Shown here in pieces: positions 34,819 through 43,471 of a stretch of 64,000 nt of DNA (position 1 is its first letter; each line of letters opens with the position of its first letter). Below the pieces are notes generated by a model that was given only the letters and a program-made list of their open reading frames with translations, was not told the origin of the DNA and made no database searches. A program made the translations under genes and the position numbers. Location: assembly GCA_050949825.1 (NCBI GenBank), contig JBMNGL010000003.1, positions 186,001 to 250,000 of the forward strand. The letters run 5' to 3'. The DNA comes from DTU019 sp050949825 (GTDB lineage Bacteria > Bacillota > Syntrophomonadia > Syntrophomonadales > Syntrophomonadaceae).

Positions 34819-36750
34819 CTATTCCTCTTCGCCTCCGTTGTCATTAAGCTCTTCCCAGGTTTCCTGTGATATGGCCCAGTCCTGGTAGGATGCCAGTATG
34901 CGTTTTTCGATCTCCTCAAGTTCTTTTATATATTGGGTGACCACGGCTTGATCCTGATAGGTGGCAGGATCAGCCAGAATGTCAGCGAGTTCGCTTCGCT
35001 GCTGCTCCAGCTCTTCGATGAACTGTTCCAATTCCAGCAGTTGCCGCTCCAACCTGCGCTTACGACGCTGCTGCTCTTTTTGTTGCATACGAAATTGCTG
35101 CTGGGAGCTTGCAGTAGCAGTCTGAACAGAATCAGGTTTTCCTCCCGACGCTAACACCTTCTCCCGATAATAACTGTAATTGCCCGCATAAGACTTTAAG
35201 CGCCGGCCCTCAAAAACCAGGATACGCTCAGCGATAGCATCGATAAAATAACGATCATGGCTTACCAGCAGGATAGTGCCATCATAACCTGCCAGCATTT
35301 CCTCCATGGCCTGGCGGCTGGCAATATCCAGGTGGTTGGTGGGTTCATCCAAAAGCAGCAGATTAGCGCCGCCACTGATCAATTTAAGCACTGCCAGGCG
35401 GCCCTTCTCCCCGCCGCTGAGCTCGCCCACCCGCTGATGCACAGTATCACCAGTAAATCGCATTAATGCCAGCATATCACGTCCTTGCTGCAGGTTGAGA
35501 TTGCAGCCGTATACCATTTCATCTAACAAGGTTCGTTCCTCATCCAGGTTCTCATAGCCTTGCGAAAAATAACCCGGTTTAACCCTGCTCCCCAGTCGGA
35601 CCGTGCCCTGATCAGGAGTCAGTTCCCCGGTGATAATCTTTAATAATGTGGTTTTGCCACAGCCATTGGGTCCCAGCAGGGCCACCCGCTCACCACGCCG
35701 GATCAGCAGGTCAAGCTCCATGAATAAACCTTCACCATTATAGCCTTTGCCAAGCCCCTGCAGTTCTATCACTGTCTCTCCGCTGCTCTGTTGACCGAGC
35801 AGTCTCCATTCAGCCTGACCTGCTTTCCGAGCCGGTTTATCTATCCGTTGGAGACGATTGAGCTGAGCCTGCCGTCCCCTGGCCTGGCGGGCTTTGATGC
35901 CTGAGCGATAGCGTTCGATGTAGGCTTCGGTGGCCTGGATCTGTTCCTGCTGTTTGGCAAAGGCCTTCGCCTGGGCCTGGTCTTGAGCCTCTGCTTTAAC
36001 CAAATAGGCAGAATAATTGCCTTGAAAAGAGCGCAGCTTATGGCCGCGCAGTTCCAGGATTCTGTTCACCACCCGATCCAGGAAACGGCGGTCATGCGAC
36101 ACCACCAGAACCGTACCGCCATAGTCCTCCAGGTAGCCCTCCAGCCACTCCACGGCATCAATATCAAGATGATTGGTGGGTTCATCCAGAAGCAGCAGGT
36201 CAGGTTGACCTGCCAAAAGCCGGGCCAGATCGAGGCGGGTTTTTTGCCCTCCGCTCAACACCTTCAAGGTCAGATTATACTGGCAGGGATCAATGCCCAG
36301 ACCGGCTAGAATGCGTCTGGCCATGGTCTCACAGGCATAGCCGTTGCGGTCATGGTATTCATCCTGCAGAACGCTGTATTGTTTAAGTAAAACATCCACA
36401 TCCCCGCTGCCGGAACTGATGGCAAATTCGAATTCAGCCAGGCGCTGCCGCAGCTCCAGCAGATCGTCAAAGCTGCTCATCATAGCATCCCAGACCGTTT
36501 CCTCAGGGTTGCGCAGCGGAAGCTGCTCCATGAATCCCAACCTCTGGTGCTTTCCTATGGCTACGCTGCCCTGTTCCACCTCCAGGATGCCGGCCAGGCA
36601 TTTTAAAAGGGTGGTCTTGCCGCTGCCATTGGCGCCGACCAGACCCACCTTTTCTCCTTCCTGCAAGGTCATATTGATGTTTTCCAGTATGGTTTTGCCA
36701 GCCAGGCTTTTGCACAACCCGCTGCTTTGTAGAGTAATCATCAAGCTCAC
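34819..36750 (-). CDS. ABC-F family ATPase
   Basis: Soluble ABC protein with two nucleotide-binding domains and no membrane part. Walker A GANGSGKTT near residue 40 and GPNGCGKTT near 360; signatures LSGGQKTRLDLAR and LSGGEKGRLAVL; both Walker B strands end in DEPTNHLD, the ABC-F hallmark. The inter-domain linker (about 240-320) is charged and helical. A C-terminal coiled coil (QQKEQQRRKRRLERQL) follows. ABC-F proteins act on the ribosome (EttA/YfmR/YdiF type) or confer antibiotic protection; which one here is unclear. Adjacent to hflX. Confidence 0.92.
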   Translation of the reverse strand: MSLMITLQSSGLCKSLAGKTILENINMTLQEGEKVGLVGANGSGKTTLLKCLAGILEVEQGSVAIGKHQRLGFMEQLPLRNPEETVWDAMMSSFDDLLELRQRLAEFEFAISSGSGDVDVLLKQYSVLQDEYHDRNGYACETMARRILAGLGIDPCQYNLTLKVLSGGQKTRLDLARLLAGQPDLLLLDEPTNHLDIDAVEWLEGYLEDYGGTVLVVSHDRRFLDRVVNRILELRGHKLRSFQGNYSAYLVKAEAQDQAQAKAFAKQQEQIQATEAYIERYRSGIKARQARGRQAQLNRLQRIDKPARKAGQAEWRLLGQQSSGETVIELQGLGKGYNGEGLFMELDLLIRRGERVALLGPNGCGKTTLLKIITGELTPDQGTVRLGSRVKPGYFSQGYENLDEERTLLDEMVYGCNLNLQQGRDMLALMRFTGDTVHQRVGELSGGEKGRLAVLKLISGGANLLLLDEPTNHLDIASRQAMEEMLAGYDGTILLVSHDRYFIDAIAERILVFEGRRLKSYAGNYSYYREKVLASGGKPDSVQTATASSQQQFRMQQKEQQRRKRRLERQLLELEQFIEELEQQRSELADILADPATYQDQAVVTQYIKELEEIEKRILASYQDWAISQETWEELNDNGGEEE

Positions 36751-36908
36751 CTAATTCGGTTTTTTCTATACAAAGTTTTTTCTATACAAATATAACACGA
36801 CCAACCGGGCTGGTCATCCGCTCTGCAGGAGAGCAGGAATGAGACCTCAGGAGTAAATTCCAGACTCATTGCTCATAATAAACACTGAAAGCTGATGGAG
36901 GTGGAATC

Positions 36909-39134
36909 ATGCAAGTCTGGGATGGTTTTAAAAAGGGACGATGGCAGACCGAAATCGATGTGCGCAGCTTTATACAGAACAATTTTTCTCCCTATGAGGG
37001 AGATGCTGCTTTTTTACACGGTCCCAGTGAACGCACCCGTCGATTGTGGCAAACTTGCCAGCAATTGCTACAAAAAGAATATAGACAGGGCGGGGTCTTT
37101 GATATTGATGCAGACACCCCTATTACCATCACCAGTCATGCCCCCGGATATATTGACCGGGAAGCCGAAATCATCGTCGGTCTGCAAACCGATCAACCTT
37201 TGAAACGGGCTATTCAGGTATACGGCGGCTTGCGCACCAGCATCACCGCCTGTGAGGCTTACGGCTATCAGTTTAACCCTCATATGGCCGGTTTTTTCCA
37301 CCAATATTTGCGCACTCACAATGAAGGGGTCTTTAGTGCCTATACCCCGGAAATGCGTAAAGCGCGCCAGGTGGGTATAATAACCGGTCTCCCTGATGCC
37401 TATGGACGCGGCCGCATTATCGGCGATTACCGCCGGGTGCCCTTGTATGGGGTGAACCGCCTGATCCAAGCCAAAAGGGATGATTTAACAGCTTTGAGTA
37501 CATCTATGGACGCCGACAGCATCCGCCTGCGGGAAGAAATATTCGACCAGATTCAGGCCCTGCAGGATATGAAAACCATGGCCAACAGCTATGGTTTTGA
37601 CATTTCCGCAGCGGCAGGAACGGCTCAAGAGTCGATACAATGGCTTTACTTCGCTTACCTGGCGGCGGTCAAAGAACAGAACGGCGCTGCCATGAGTTTG
37701 GGAAGGGCATCAACCTTTTTGGATATCTATCTGCAGCGTGATCTGGATAGAGGGCTTATTGGAGAAGCCCAGGCCCAGGAACTTATCGATCAATTGGTCA
37801 TCAAGCTGCGCCTGGTGCGTCACCTGCGCACCCCGGAATACAATCAACTCTTCGCCGGAGATCCCAACTGGGTCACTGAAGCAATAGGCGGTTGTGATGT
37901 CAATGGACGCCCCCTGGTAAGCAAAAACAGTTATCGCCTGCTGCAGACCCTATACAACCTGGGACCGAGTCCGGAGCCCAATCTGACCATACTGTGGTCT
38001 AAACATCTGCCCCGGCCTTTTCTGGAATTCTGCGCCCGGGTCTCTGTTGAAACCAGCACCCTGCAATATGAAAATGATGACTTGATGCGCCCGTTATACG
38101 GGGATGACTATGGCATCGCTTGCTGCGTATCGGCCATGGCTATGGGGCAGCAGACCCAATTCTTCGGCGCCCGCTGCAATCTGGCCAAACTCCTGCTGTA
38201 TGCCCTGAATGGCGGCGTCGATGAAATCACCGGGCAACAGGTCGGTGTGGAAATGTGCATTTACCCCGGCGAGGTATTGGAATTTGAAGCAGTGCTGCAC
38301 CGTTTAAAAATACAGATGCAATGGCTGGCGGAACTATACGTCCATACCATGAACACTATCCATCTTATGCATGACCGCTATGCTTATGAGCGGGTGCAGA
38401 TGGCCTTGCATGACAGCCGGGTACATTATTTCATGTCCTTTGGCATTGCCGGTCTGTCGGTGGTGGCTGATTCGCTGAGCGCTATACGCCATGCCCGGGT
38501 AAAGCCTATCCGCAACCATAAAGGCCTCATTACGGATTTTACTATTGAAGGGAATTATCCCAAATTCGGCAATGACGATGACCGGGTTGATGAACTGGCA
38601 GTGGAAGTGGTCAAGAACTTTACCCGCTATCTGCGCCGCTATAAAACCTATCGCGGCGCTGAGCACACCCTGTCCATCCTTACCATCACCTCCAATGTAA
38701 TGTATGGCAAGCATACCGGCTCCACCCCGGATGGGCGCAAAAAGGGCGAACCCCTGGCTCCGGGCGCCAATCCCCTGCACGGGCGTGAGGAAAACGGAGC
38801 TGTAGCAGCCTGCAACTCGGTAGCCAAACTGCCTTATCATTACGCGCGGGATGGCATTTCTTTCACCTTTTCCATTGTCCCCTCGGCATTGGGGGGCAAC
38901 CAAACAGACCGGGTCAATAACCTGCTAGCCTTGTTGTACGGCTACTTCAGCCAGGGCGGACACCACATCAATGTCAATGTATTACAAGTGGAACAACTGC
39001 AGGAAGCCATGGAACACCCGGAGCGCTATCCAGATTTGACCATACGTGTTTCGGGATACGCGGTTCATTTTATAAAATTAACCCGCGAGCAGCAGGAGGA
39101 AATCATCACCCGCACCTTTTATCGCCGCATGTAA
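36909..39134 (+). CDS. pflB: Pyruvate formate-lyase
   Basis: Glycyl-radical enzyme splitting pyruvate with CoA into acetyl-CoA and formate. Catalytic Cys-Cys pair in GIACCVSAMAM (about residue 405) and the glycyl-radical loop RVSGYAVHFIKLTREQQEEIITRTF at the C-terminus are complete. 741 aa, standard for true PflB rather than the diol-dehydratase relatives. RBS GGAGG before ATG at 36909. The activase gene follows after 28 bases. Confidence 0.95.
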   Translation: MQVWDGFKKGRWQTEIDVRSFIQNNFSPYEGDAAFLHGPSERTRRLWQTCQQLLQKEYRQGGVFDIDADTPITITSHAPGYIDREAEIIVGLQTDQPLKRAIQVYGGLRTSITACEAYGYQFNPHMAGFFHQYLRTHNEGVFSAYTPEMRKARQVGIITGLPDAYGRGRIIGDYRRVPLYGVNRLIQAKRDDLTALSTSMDADSIRLREEIFDQIQALQDMKTMANSYGFDISAAAGTAQESIQWLYFAYLAAVKEQNGAAMSLGRASTFLDIYLQRDLDRGLIGEAQAQELIDQLVIKLRLVRHLRTPEYNQLFAGDPNWVTEAIGGCDVNGRPLVSKNSYRLLQTLYNLGPSPEPNLTILWSKHLPRPFLEFCARVSVETSTLQYENDDLMRPLYGDDYGIACCVSAMAMGQQTQFFGARCNLAKLLLYALNGGVDEITGQQVGVEMCIYPGEVLEFEAVLHRLKIQMQWLAELYVHTMNTIHLMHDRYAYERVQMALHDSRVHYFMSFGIAGLSVVADSLSAIRHARVKPIRNHKGLITDFTIEGNYPKFGNDDDRVDELAVEVVKNFTRYLRRYKTYRGAEHTLSILTITSNVMYGKHTGSTPDGRKKGEPLAPGANPLHGREENGAVAACNSVAKLPYHYARDGISFTFSIVPSALGGNQTDRVNNLLALLYGYFSQGGHHINVNVLQVEQLQEAMEHPERYPDLTIRVSGYAVHFIKLTREQQEEIITRTFYRRM

Positions 39135-39162
39135 GCTGCAGCAGGTGTGTCGGAGGAGTTAT

Positions 39163-39903
39163 ATGCAGGGCAGCATTCATTCTATTGATACCTTTTCCAC
39201 CCTGGATGGTCCCGGCATCCGCATCGTGGTTTTTTTGCAGGGCTGCCACCTGCGCTGCGTTTATTGCCAGAACCCGGATACCTGGGATCCCCATTCAGCC
39301 AGGGCTACCCTGTACAGCAGTGCAGATTTGATGGCCCGCATCCGGCGCGGAGTCCATTATTATCAGGCTTCAGGCGGGGGCCTGACCTTTTCCGGGGGTG
39401 AACCCCTTTTGCAGCACTGTTTTGTGCGCGAGGTGTTCCAGCACTGTCAGGGCGAAGGGATTCACACCGCTCTGGACACTTCCCTGTACATATCGCCCAG
39501 CCGCGTAGAAGGCGTACTTCCCTTCACCAATCTGGTGCTGGCTGATGTCAAGCATATTAATTCCGCCCGCAGCCGTGATTTGACCGGGCAGTTCAATGAT
39601 TTGAACCTGTCCAACCTGAAGATCATCAATGATGCTGGAGTGCCGCTTTGGGTTCGCTACGTGGTGGTTCCGGGATACACCGACAGCGAAGCAGATATTG
39701 CCGCCCTGGGCCGTCTATTAAAACCCTTGCGTACAGTTGAGCGCATCGAACTCCTGGCCTACCACACCCTGGGGGTGCACAAGTGGAAGCTGCTCAAGCT
39801 GCGCTATGCTTTGGATGATATCCAGCCGCCCCGCCCGGAGCACATGCAATGCCTGCAGAGTGTACTGGCCGCAATCATTAATAAGCCGGTTTACATAACC
39901 TGA
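39163..39903 (+). CDS. pflA: Pyruvate formate-lyase activating enzyme
   Basis: Radical SAM enzyme that installs the glycyl radical on PflB. The Cys triad CHLRCVYC (CX3CX2C) begins near residue 30, followed by the radical SAM glycine motif FSGGEPLLQ. The ending YHTLGVHKW is typical. Start chosen at the ATG at 39163 with CGGAGGAG; an upstream in-frame ATG has no site. 246 aa. Confidence 0.95.
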   Translation: MQGSIHSIDTFSTLDGPGIRIVVFLQGCHLRCVYCQNPDTWDPHSARATLYSSADLMARIRRGVHYYQASGGGLTFSGGEPLLQHCFVREVFQHCQGEGIHTALDTSLYISPSRVEGVLPFTNLVLADVKHINSARSRDLTGQFNDLNLSNLKIINDAGVPLWVRYVVVPGYTDSEADIAALGRLLKPLRTVERIELLAYHTLGVHKWKLLKLRYALDDIQPPRPEHMQCLQSVLAAIINKPVYIT

Positions 39904-40011
39904 TATCATATCTGCCATAATAATCCCAATACACCCCCAATTAGCTTAAAAAGTCACAGGTATGGTTTTATGACAAATATCGCAGGCTATTATTGAAAGG
40001 AGGTTTGAGGT

Positions 40012-40131
40012 TTGGCCAAAAAAGGCAGGAAAGATAAGGTCATGGAACAAGGCACCTTCACACCACCCCGCAGCGAAAATGTAATGCCATCAGAAGATAA
40101 GAAATCCGGCAAAAAACCAAAAAAGTCCTAA
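40012..40131 (+). CDS. Very small basic protein (39 aa), function unknown
   Basis: TTG start behind a strong GAAAGGAGGT site, 8-base spacing, and a terminator 10 bases after the stop, which argues it is a real gene despite its size. The sequence begins MAKKGRKDKVMEQGTFTPP and ends in a Lys-rich KKSGKKPKKS, so it is highly basic and probably disordered; it could bind nucleic acid. No family recognised. Confidence 0.6.
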   Translation: MAKKGRKDKVMEQGTFTPPRSENVMPSEDKKSGKKPKKS

Positions 40132-40140
40132 GCATACTTC

Positions 40141-40170
40141 AACCAGGCCCTTAAAAGGTCTGGTTGTTTT
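40141..40170 (+). terminator. Intrinsic terminator after the 39-aa gene
   Basis: AACCAG-GCCCTTAAAAGGT-CTGGTT followed by GTTTTAT. Confidence 0.8.
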
Positions 40171-40324
40171 ATACCATTGGCCAGGTCCCTCTATAGAATG
40201 CCAGACACGCAGACCAACCGCGGCCTTTTCCACCCGTCCGGCACGGAATAGCCTGCCGTTTATTGGTTTTAACAACTGCCGCTATGCCCGGTAAAACCTA
40301 TATTCTATTATATTTCTGTCGATT

Positions 40325-40354
40325 TTGCACATTCGGCGGCAACTCTTGTATAAT
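40325..40354 (+). promoter_or_regulatory. Promoter upstream of tRNA-Ala
   Basis: TTGCAC (40325-40330), 18-base spacer, TATAAT (40349-40354). A second TATAAT occurs at 40371-40376, closer to the tRNA. Confidence 0.6.
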
Positions 40355-40421
40355 CACAGCCGGACCATTATAATATGTATGGTGCATTCTAGAACGGGTG
40401 CGCCGGGTACAATCTCATCGT

Positions 40422-40497
40422 GGGGGCGTGGCTCAGCTGGGAGAGCACCTCGTTCGCAACGAGGGGGTCAGGGGTTCGAATCCCCTCGTCTCCACCA
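40422..40497 (+). tRNA. tRNA-Ala (anticodon CGC)
   Basis: 76 bases with 7-bp acceptor stem GGGGGCG/CGTCTCC, D loop with CTCAGCTGGGAGAGC, anticodon arm CCTCG-TTCGCAA-CGAGG (anticodon CGC, codon GCG), TTCGAAT T loop and an encoded CCA. A terminator follows. It is the left edge of the accessory region at 40.5-53.4 kb; no duplicated 3' end was found by eye at the other side. Confidence 0.97.
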
Positions 40498-40515
40498 AAA
40501 TTTTAGGTAGTTATA

Positions 40516-40555
40516 GATGCCATGCGGTCAAAGCCACATGGCATCGGCCTTTTTG
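40516..40555 (+). terminator. Terminator after tRNA-Ala
   Basis: GATGCCATG-cggtcaaagcca-CATGGCATC, followed shortly by GGCCTTTTTG. Confidence 0.75.
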
Positions 40556-40623
40556 GGGCATTTGCCCCCCAATTTTCCGCCCTCCAATTTCACAGATAAC
40601 ATTGGCTATTTTCTGTATACTGA

Positions 40624-40797
40624 TCCCACCGCTGGGGCGAGGGCGAACCCGAAGATGTCCTGTCCAAAGCCCAGAATAACTTTACGTCAGTAAGGGAAGC
40701 TGAGGAAAGAAGGACATCACAAGCCGGACAGTACCGCTACACAACTGACCGTATCAAGGACGCACAGACAATAGGCAATATTGCGGGTTGTGCTTAA
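40624..40797 (+). pseudogene. C-terminal fragment of an unrecognised gene
   Basis: An open frame without a start codon or ribosome site: 57 residues ending in RYTTDRIKDAQTIGNIAGCA and a stop. The lack of a start and the position straight after the tRNA suggest the tail of a gene cut when the region was inserted or rearranged. I do not recognise the parent. Confidence 0.35.
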
Positions 40798-40900
40798 AAG
40801 TGTTCAGAGCGTTCAGGCATTTCCGACCTCAGTATATTTCTAAAAATGGAAATACACTGAAAATCTGTAGTATAATAAAAAAAACAATGTGGGGGATACC

Positions 40901-41089
40901 ATGCTGAATTATATGACTGTGAAAGAAGCAGGAGAAAAATGGGGTATCGGAAGCCGGATGGTAACACTGTACTGTGCAAATGGGCGGATCGAGGGGGCAG
41001 AGAAAATGGGCAATATGTGGCTGATCCCCAAGAATGCAGAAAAGCCTGAAGACGGCAGGTATAAAAGGGTGATAAAAAATGGGAAATAA
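40901..41089 (+). CDS. Small helix-turn-helix (excisionase/MerR-like) DNA-binding protein
   Basis: 62 residues. The pattern YMTVKEAGEKWGIGSRMVTLYCANGRIEGAEKMGNMWLIPK is a winged-helix HTH as seen in excisionase-like and MerR-like proteins of integrative elements. RBS GGGGGA before the ATG at 40901. It overlaps the next regulator gene by 11 bases, so they are co-expressed. No integrase gene is visible. Confidence 0.75.
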   Translation: MLNYMTVKEAGEKWGIGSRMVTLYCANGRIEGAEKMGNMWLIPKNAEKPEDGRYKRVIKNGK

Positions 41090-41876
41090 TATGGAAGACA
41101 GGCAAAACGATACTATAGAGTCGTTTCAATCGCTCTTTGGAAAGGAAGAACTGCTTGCGAAAGTAATCGAGTGCTTCCCCTATCCGATTCAGGTTTACGC
41201 TCCGGACGGAACCTCGGTGCTGGTGAATAAGGCTATGCTGGCTGAATATCATACTATCAGCCCGGACATGGTTGTCGGGAAATACAATATATTCAAAGAT
41301 CCTTATATTGTCGCCTCGGGCCAGCTCCCCATGTTAAAACGGGCTTTTAAGGGCGAAACCGTCTTTTTTCCGGATGTCAGAGTGCCTTTGGAAGAAATTG
41401 CGGAGCGTTACGGCATACAGGACTTCGATGTGGAGGCCGTATACCAGGACATCACGGTTTTCCCTCTTCTGGACGACGAAAAACGGGTGATATATGTGGC
41501 GGTATTTTTGATCAACAGGAGGGTTTATCGTGGTAAGGACGAAATCGCCAAGGCAAAAGAATACATAGAAACCCACTGGCTGGAAAGGTTTGACTTGAAC
41601 GAAACGGCAAGGGCGGCCTGCCTCAGCAAAGCCCATTTCACAAAGCTGTTCAAGAAACATACCGGCTTAACCCCCCATGAGTATTATACCAATTATAAAA
41701 TCAGCAAAGTGAAGGAGAAACTGCTGGATGCCAACCTTACCATCGTCCAGGCTTTTGACGCCTGCAATATGGACTATAACGGCCATTCCGCCCGAGTGTT
41801 TAAAGACAAAACCGGTGTTTCCCCTTCCGCTTACCGGAAATTGTCAAGTCAAAAAGAAGCGGAGGATAATCCATGA
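41079..41876 (+). CDS. AraC-family regulator with N-terminal PAS-like sensor (copy 1)
   Basis: Residues about 15-150 form a PAS-like sensor (LLAKVIECFPYPIQVYAPDGTSVLVNKAML ... VYQDITVFPLLDDEKRVIYVAVFLI). Residues 165-257 are an AraC-type double HTH (YIETHWLERFDLNETARAACLSKAHFTKLFKKHTGLTPHEYYTNYKISKVKEKL ... GHSARVFKDKTGVSPSAYRK). The stop overlaps the start of copy 2 by four bases. The two proteins are about two-thirds identical in the HTH part, so they arose by tandem duplication. The ligand is unknown; nearby surface-protein genes are plausible targets. Confidence 0.88.
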   Translation: MGNNMEDRQNDTIESFQSLFGKEELLAKVIECFPYPIQVYAPDGTSVLVNKAMLAEYHTISPDMVVGKYNIFKDPYIVASGQLPMLKRAFKGETVFFPDVRVPLEEIAERYGIQDFDVEAVYQDITVFPLLDDEKRVIYVAVFLINRRVYRGKDEIAKAKEYIETHWLERFDLNETARAACLSKAHFTKLFKKHTGLTPHEYYTNYKISKVKEKLLDANLTIVQAFDACNMDYNGHSARVFKDKTGVSPSAYRKLSSQKEAEDNP

Positions 41877-42646
41877 AAGACCAGGTTGATGATGCGCAAA
41901 GGAGCTTGGCAAAATCATTCCAGTCGCTTTTTGAGGAACAGGAACTGCTTGCGAAAGTAATCGAGTTCTTTCCCTATCCGATCCAGATTTTCTCCCTTGA
42001 CGGTACGGCGAGGATGATTAACAAAGCGACGCTGGAGATGATAGGTATAAAAAGCATGGAATCGCATGTGGGCAAATACAATGTTTTTGAGGACCCCATC
42101 GTGCGTGAGCTTGGCGTTATGGACCGGGTCAGGCAGGTATTGACGGGCAAAACCGTATATCTTACCAATTTTAATGCGCCTTATCAGGACATGATCCGGT
42201 ATTTTAATGTGGAAGACAGGGATATACAGACCATAAGCTCAGACATTACTTGTTTTCCTTTGGTAAACGCTGATGGTGTCATAAAATGCTTTGCCGCTGT
42301 TTTTATCTTTAAAAAAATATACCGGGGGAAAGAAGAAATTGCCCTGGCCAAAGAATACATAGAAACCCATTGGCAGGAGCCTTTTGACCTAAGCGAAACA
42401 GCAAAGGCGGCCTACCTCAGCAAAGCTCATTTCACAAAGCTGTTCAAGAAGCATACCGCTGTAACGCCTCATGAGTATTATACTAATTATAAAATCAGTA
42501 AATTGAAGGAGAAGCTGCTGGATACCAACCTTTCCATCGCCCAAGCCTTTGCCGCCTGCAACATGGACTATAACGGCCATTCCGCCCGAGTATTTAAAAA
42601 TAAAACCGGACTTTCCCCTTCTGCTTACCGGAAAAAGTCAGAATAA
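41873..42646 (+). CDS. AraC-family regulator with N-terminal PAS-like sensor (copy 2)
   Basis: Same layout as copy 1: sensor with VIEFFPYPIQIFSLDGTARMINKATLEMIG, then AraC HTH with AKAAYLSKAHFTKLFKKHTAVTPHEYYTNYKISKLKEKLLDTNLSIAQAF and RVFKNKTGLSPSAYRKKSE. The sensor parts of the copies differ more than the DNA-binding parts, as if they read different signals but bind similar sites. A terminator follows. Confidence 0.88.
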   Translation: MKDQVDDAQRSLAKSFQSLFEEQELLAKVIEFFPYPIQIFSLDGTARMINKATLEMIGIKSMESHVGKYNVFEDPIVRELGVMDRVRQVLTGKTVYLTNFNAPYQDMIRYFNVEDRDIQTISSDITCFPLVNADGVIKCFAAVFIFKKIYRGKEEIALAKEYIETHWQEPFDLSETAKAAYLSKAHFTKLFKKHTAVTPHEYYTNYKISKLKEKLLDTNLSIAQAFAACNMDYNGHSARVFKNKTGLSPSAYRKKSE

Positions 42647-42674
42647 AAAATTGCCATAAAAAATAATAAGAGAA

Positions 42675-42715
42675 AGCCAGGCTTTTGTGTGTACGCAAGC
42701 TCGGCTATTTTTTTT
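42675..42715 (+). terminator. Terminator after the AraC pair
   Basis: AGCC-ag-GCTT ... AAGC-tc-GGCT followed by ATTTTTTTT. A second hairpin without T-run, CCGTCA-GCAAT/ATTGC-TGACGG, lies at 42741-42769. Confidence 0.75.
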
Positions 42716-42908
42716 GTGAATAAAACAAGGTTCCCGGGATCCGTCAGCAATCCTTGATTGCGTTGACGGGTAGGGGCTCTTATTTTCAAGATAGCACTTT
42801 CCTTACTAATTATAAGCATATCAGGCCTATCCTCACAGCCAGCCGGCTAATAAAATATTGGTAGCCATAATGAAAATATCGGTACTTTGGCTGGAAAGGA
42901 GCGTTCAT

Positions 42909-43397
42909 ATGGGCGGCAAAACGAAAGAGCACCTGCTTGAGGAACTGTCGGAAGTACAGAAAATGTTGGAGAAAAGAACAGAGACTCAAGGTCATATGAT
43001 AAGGAAATTTCAGACGCTTATCGAAAATGAGGGGCTGTTTTCTCAGATAATCGACTTTCTCCCTTATCCCCTCGCTATATTTACGCCACAGTATACACTG
43101 GCCATGACAAATAAGGCTTTTGCGGCGGAAACAAAAACGCGGGTCATGTATCCGGAAAAAGGAGCCGCACGCATTCTTCAACACAAGATCAACGATATGC
43201 GACTGGCTGCCGCCGTCAGGGGGGTCTTTGCCGGAAATACCTTCTTTTTAGAGGACTTAAAGAACCCGTTTTCCATGTTTTCAGGAATTACGCAGCAAAG
43301 CGCGGCGGAGCCTGACCGTTTCAATAGGGTCGTTATTTTTCCTGTTCCGGCCGATGACGCTAAAATCACCCACGGCGTGATTGTGTTTATGCCGTGA
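42909..43397 (+). CDS. PAS-like sensor protein lacking a DNA-binding domain
   Basis: 162 residues from ATG at 42909 (RBS GGAAAGGAG). A short coiled coil (LLEELSEVQKMLEKRTETQ) is followed by LFSQIIDFLPYPLAIFTPQYTLAMTNKAFA, the same sensor start as the two AraC regulators upstream, but the protein ends after the sensor. No frameshift remnant of an HTH is visible downstream. It may modulate the AraC pair by dimerising, or be a separate single-domain sensor. It lies 74 bases before the SLH exoprotein. Confidence 0.7.
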   Translation: MGGKTKEHLLEELSEVQKMLEKRTETQGHMIRKFQTLIENEGLFSQIIDFLPYPLAIFTPQYTLAMTNKAFAAETKTRVMYPEKGAARILQHKINDMRLAAAVRGVFAGNTFFLEDLKNPFSMFSGITQQSAAEPDRFNRVVIFPVPADDAKITHGVIVFMP

Positions 43398-43471
43398 GCA
43401 AACAAGTAAACACGGGCCGCTGGCGGCTGTGTGAATAACAAGCAAAAACAAATTATACGGAGGTAAGACCA

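Noticed and set aside
40090..40275. Minus-strand frame before tRNA-Ala
   Set aside because: No ribosome site; overlaps the 39-aa gene and its terminator.
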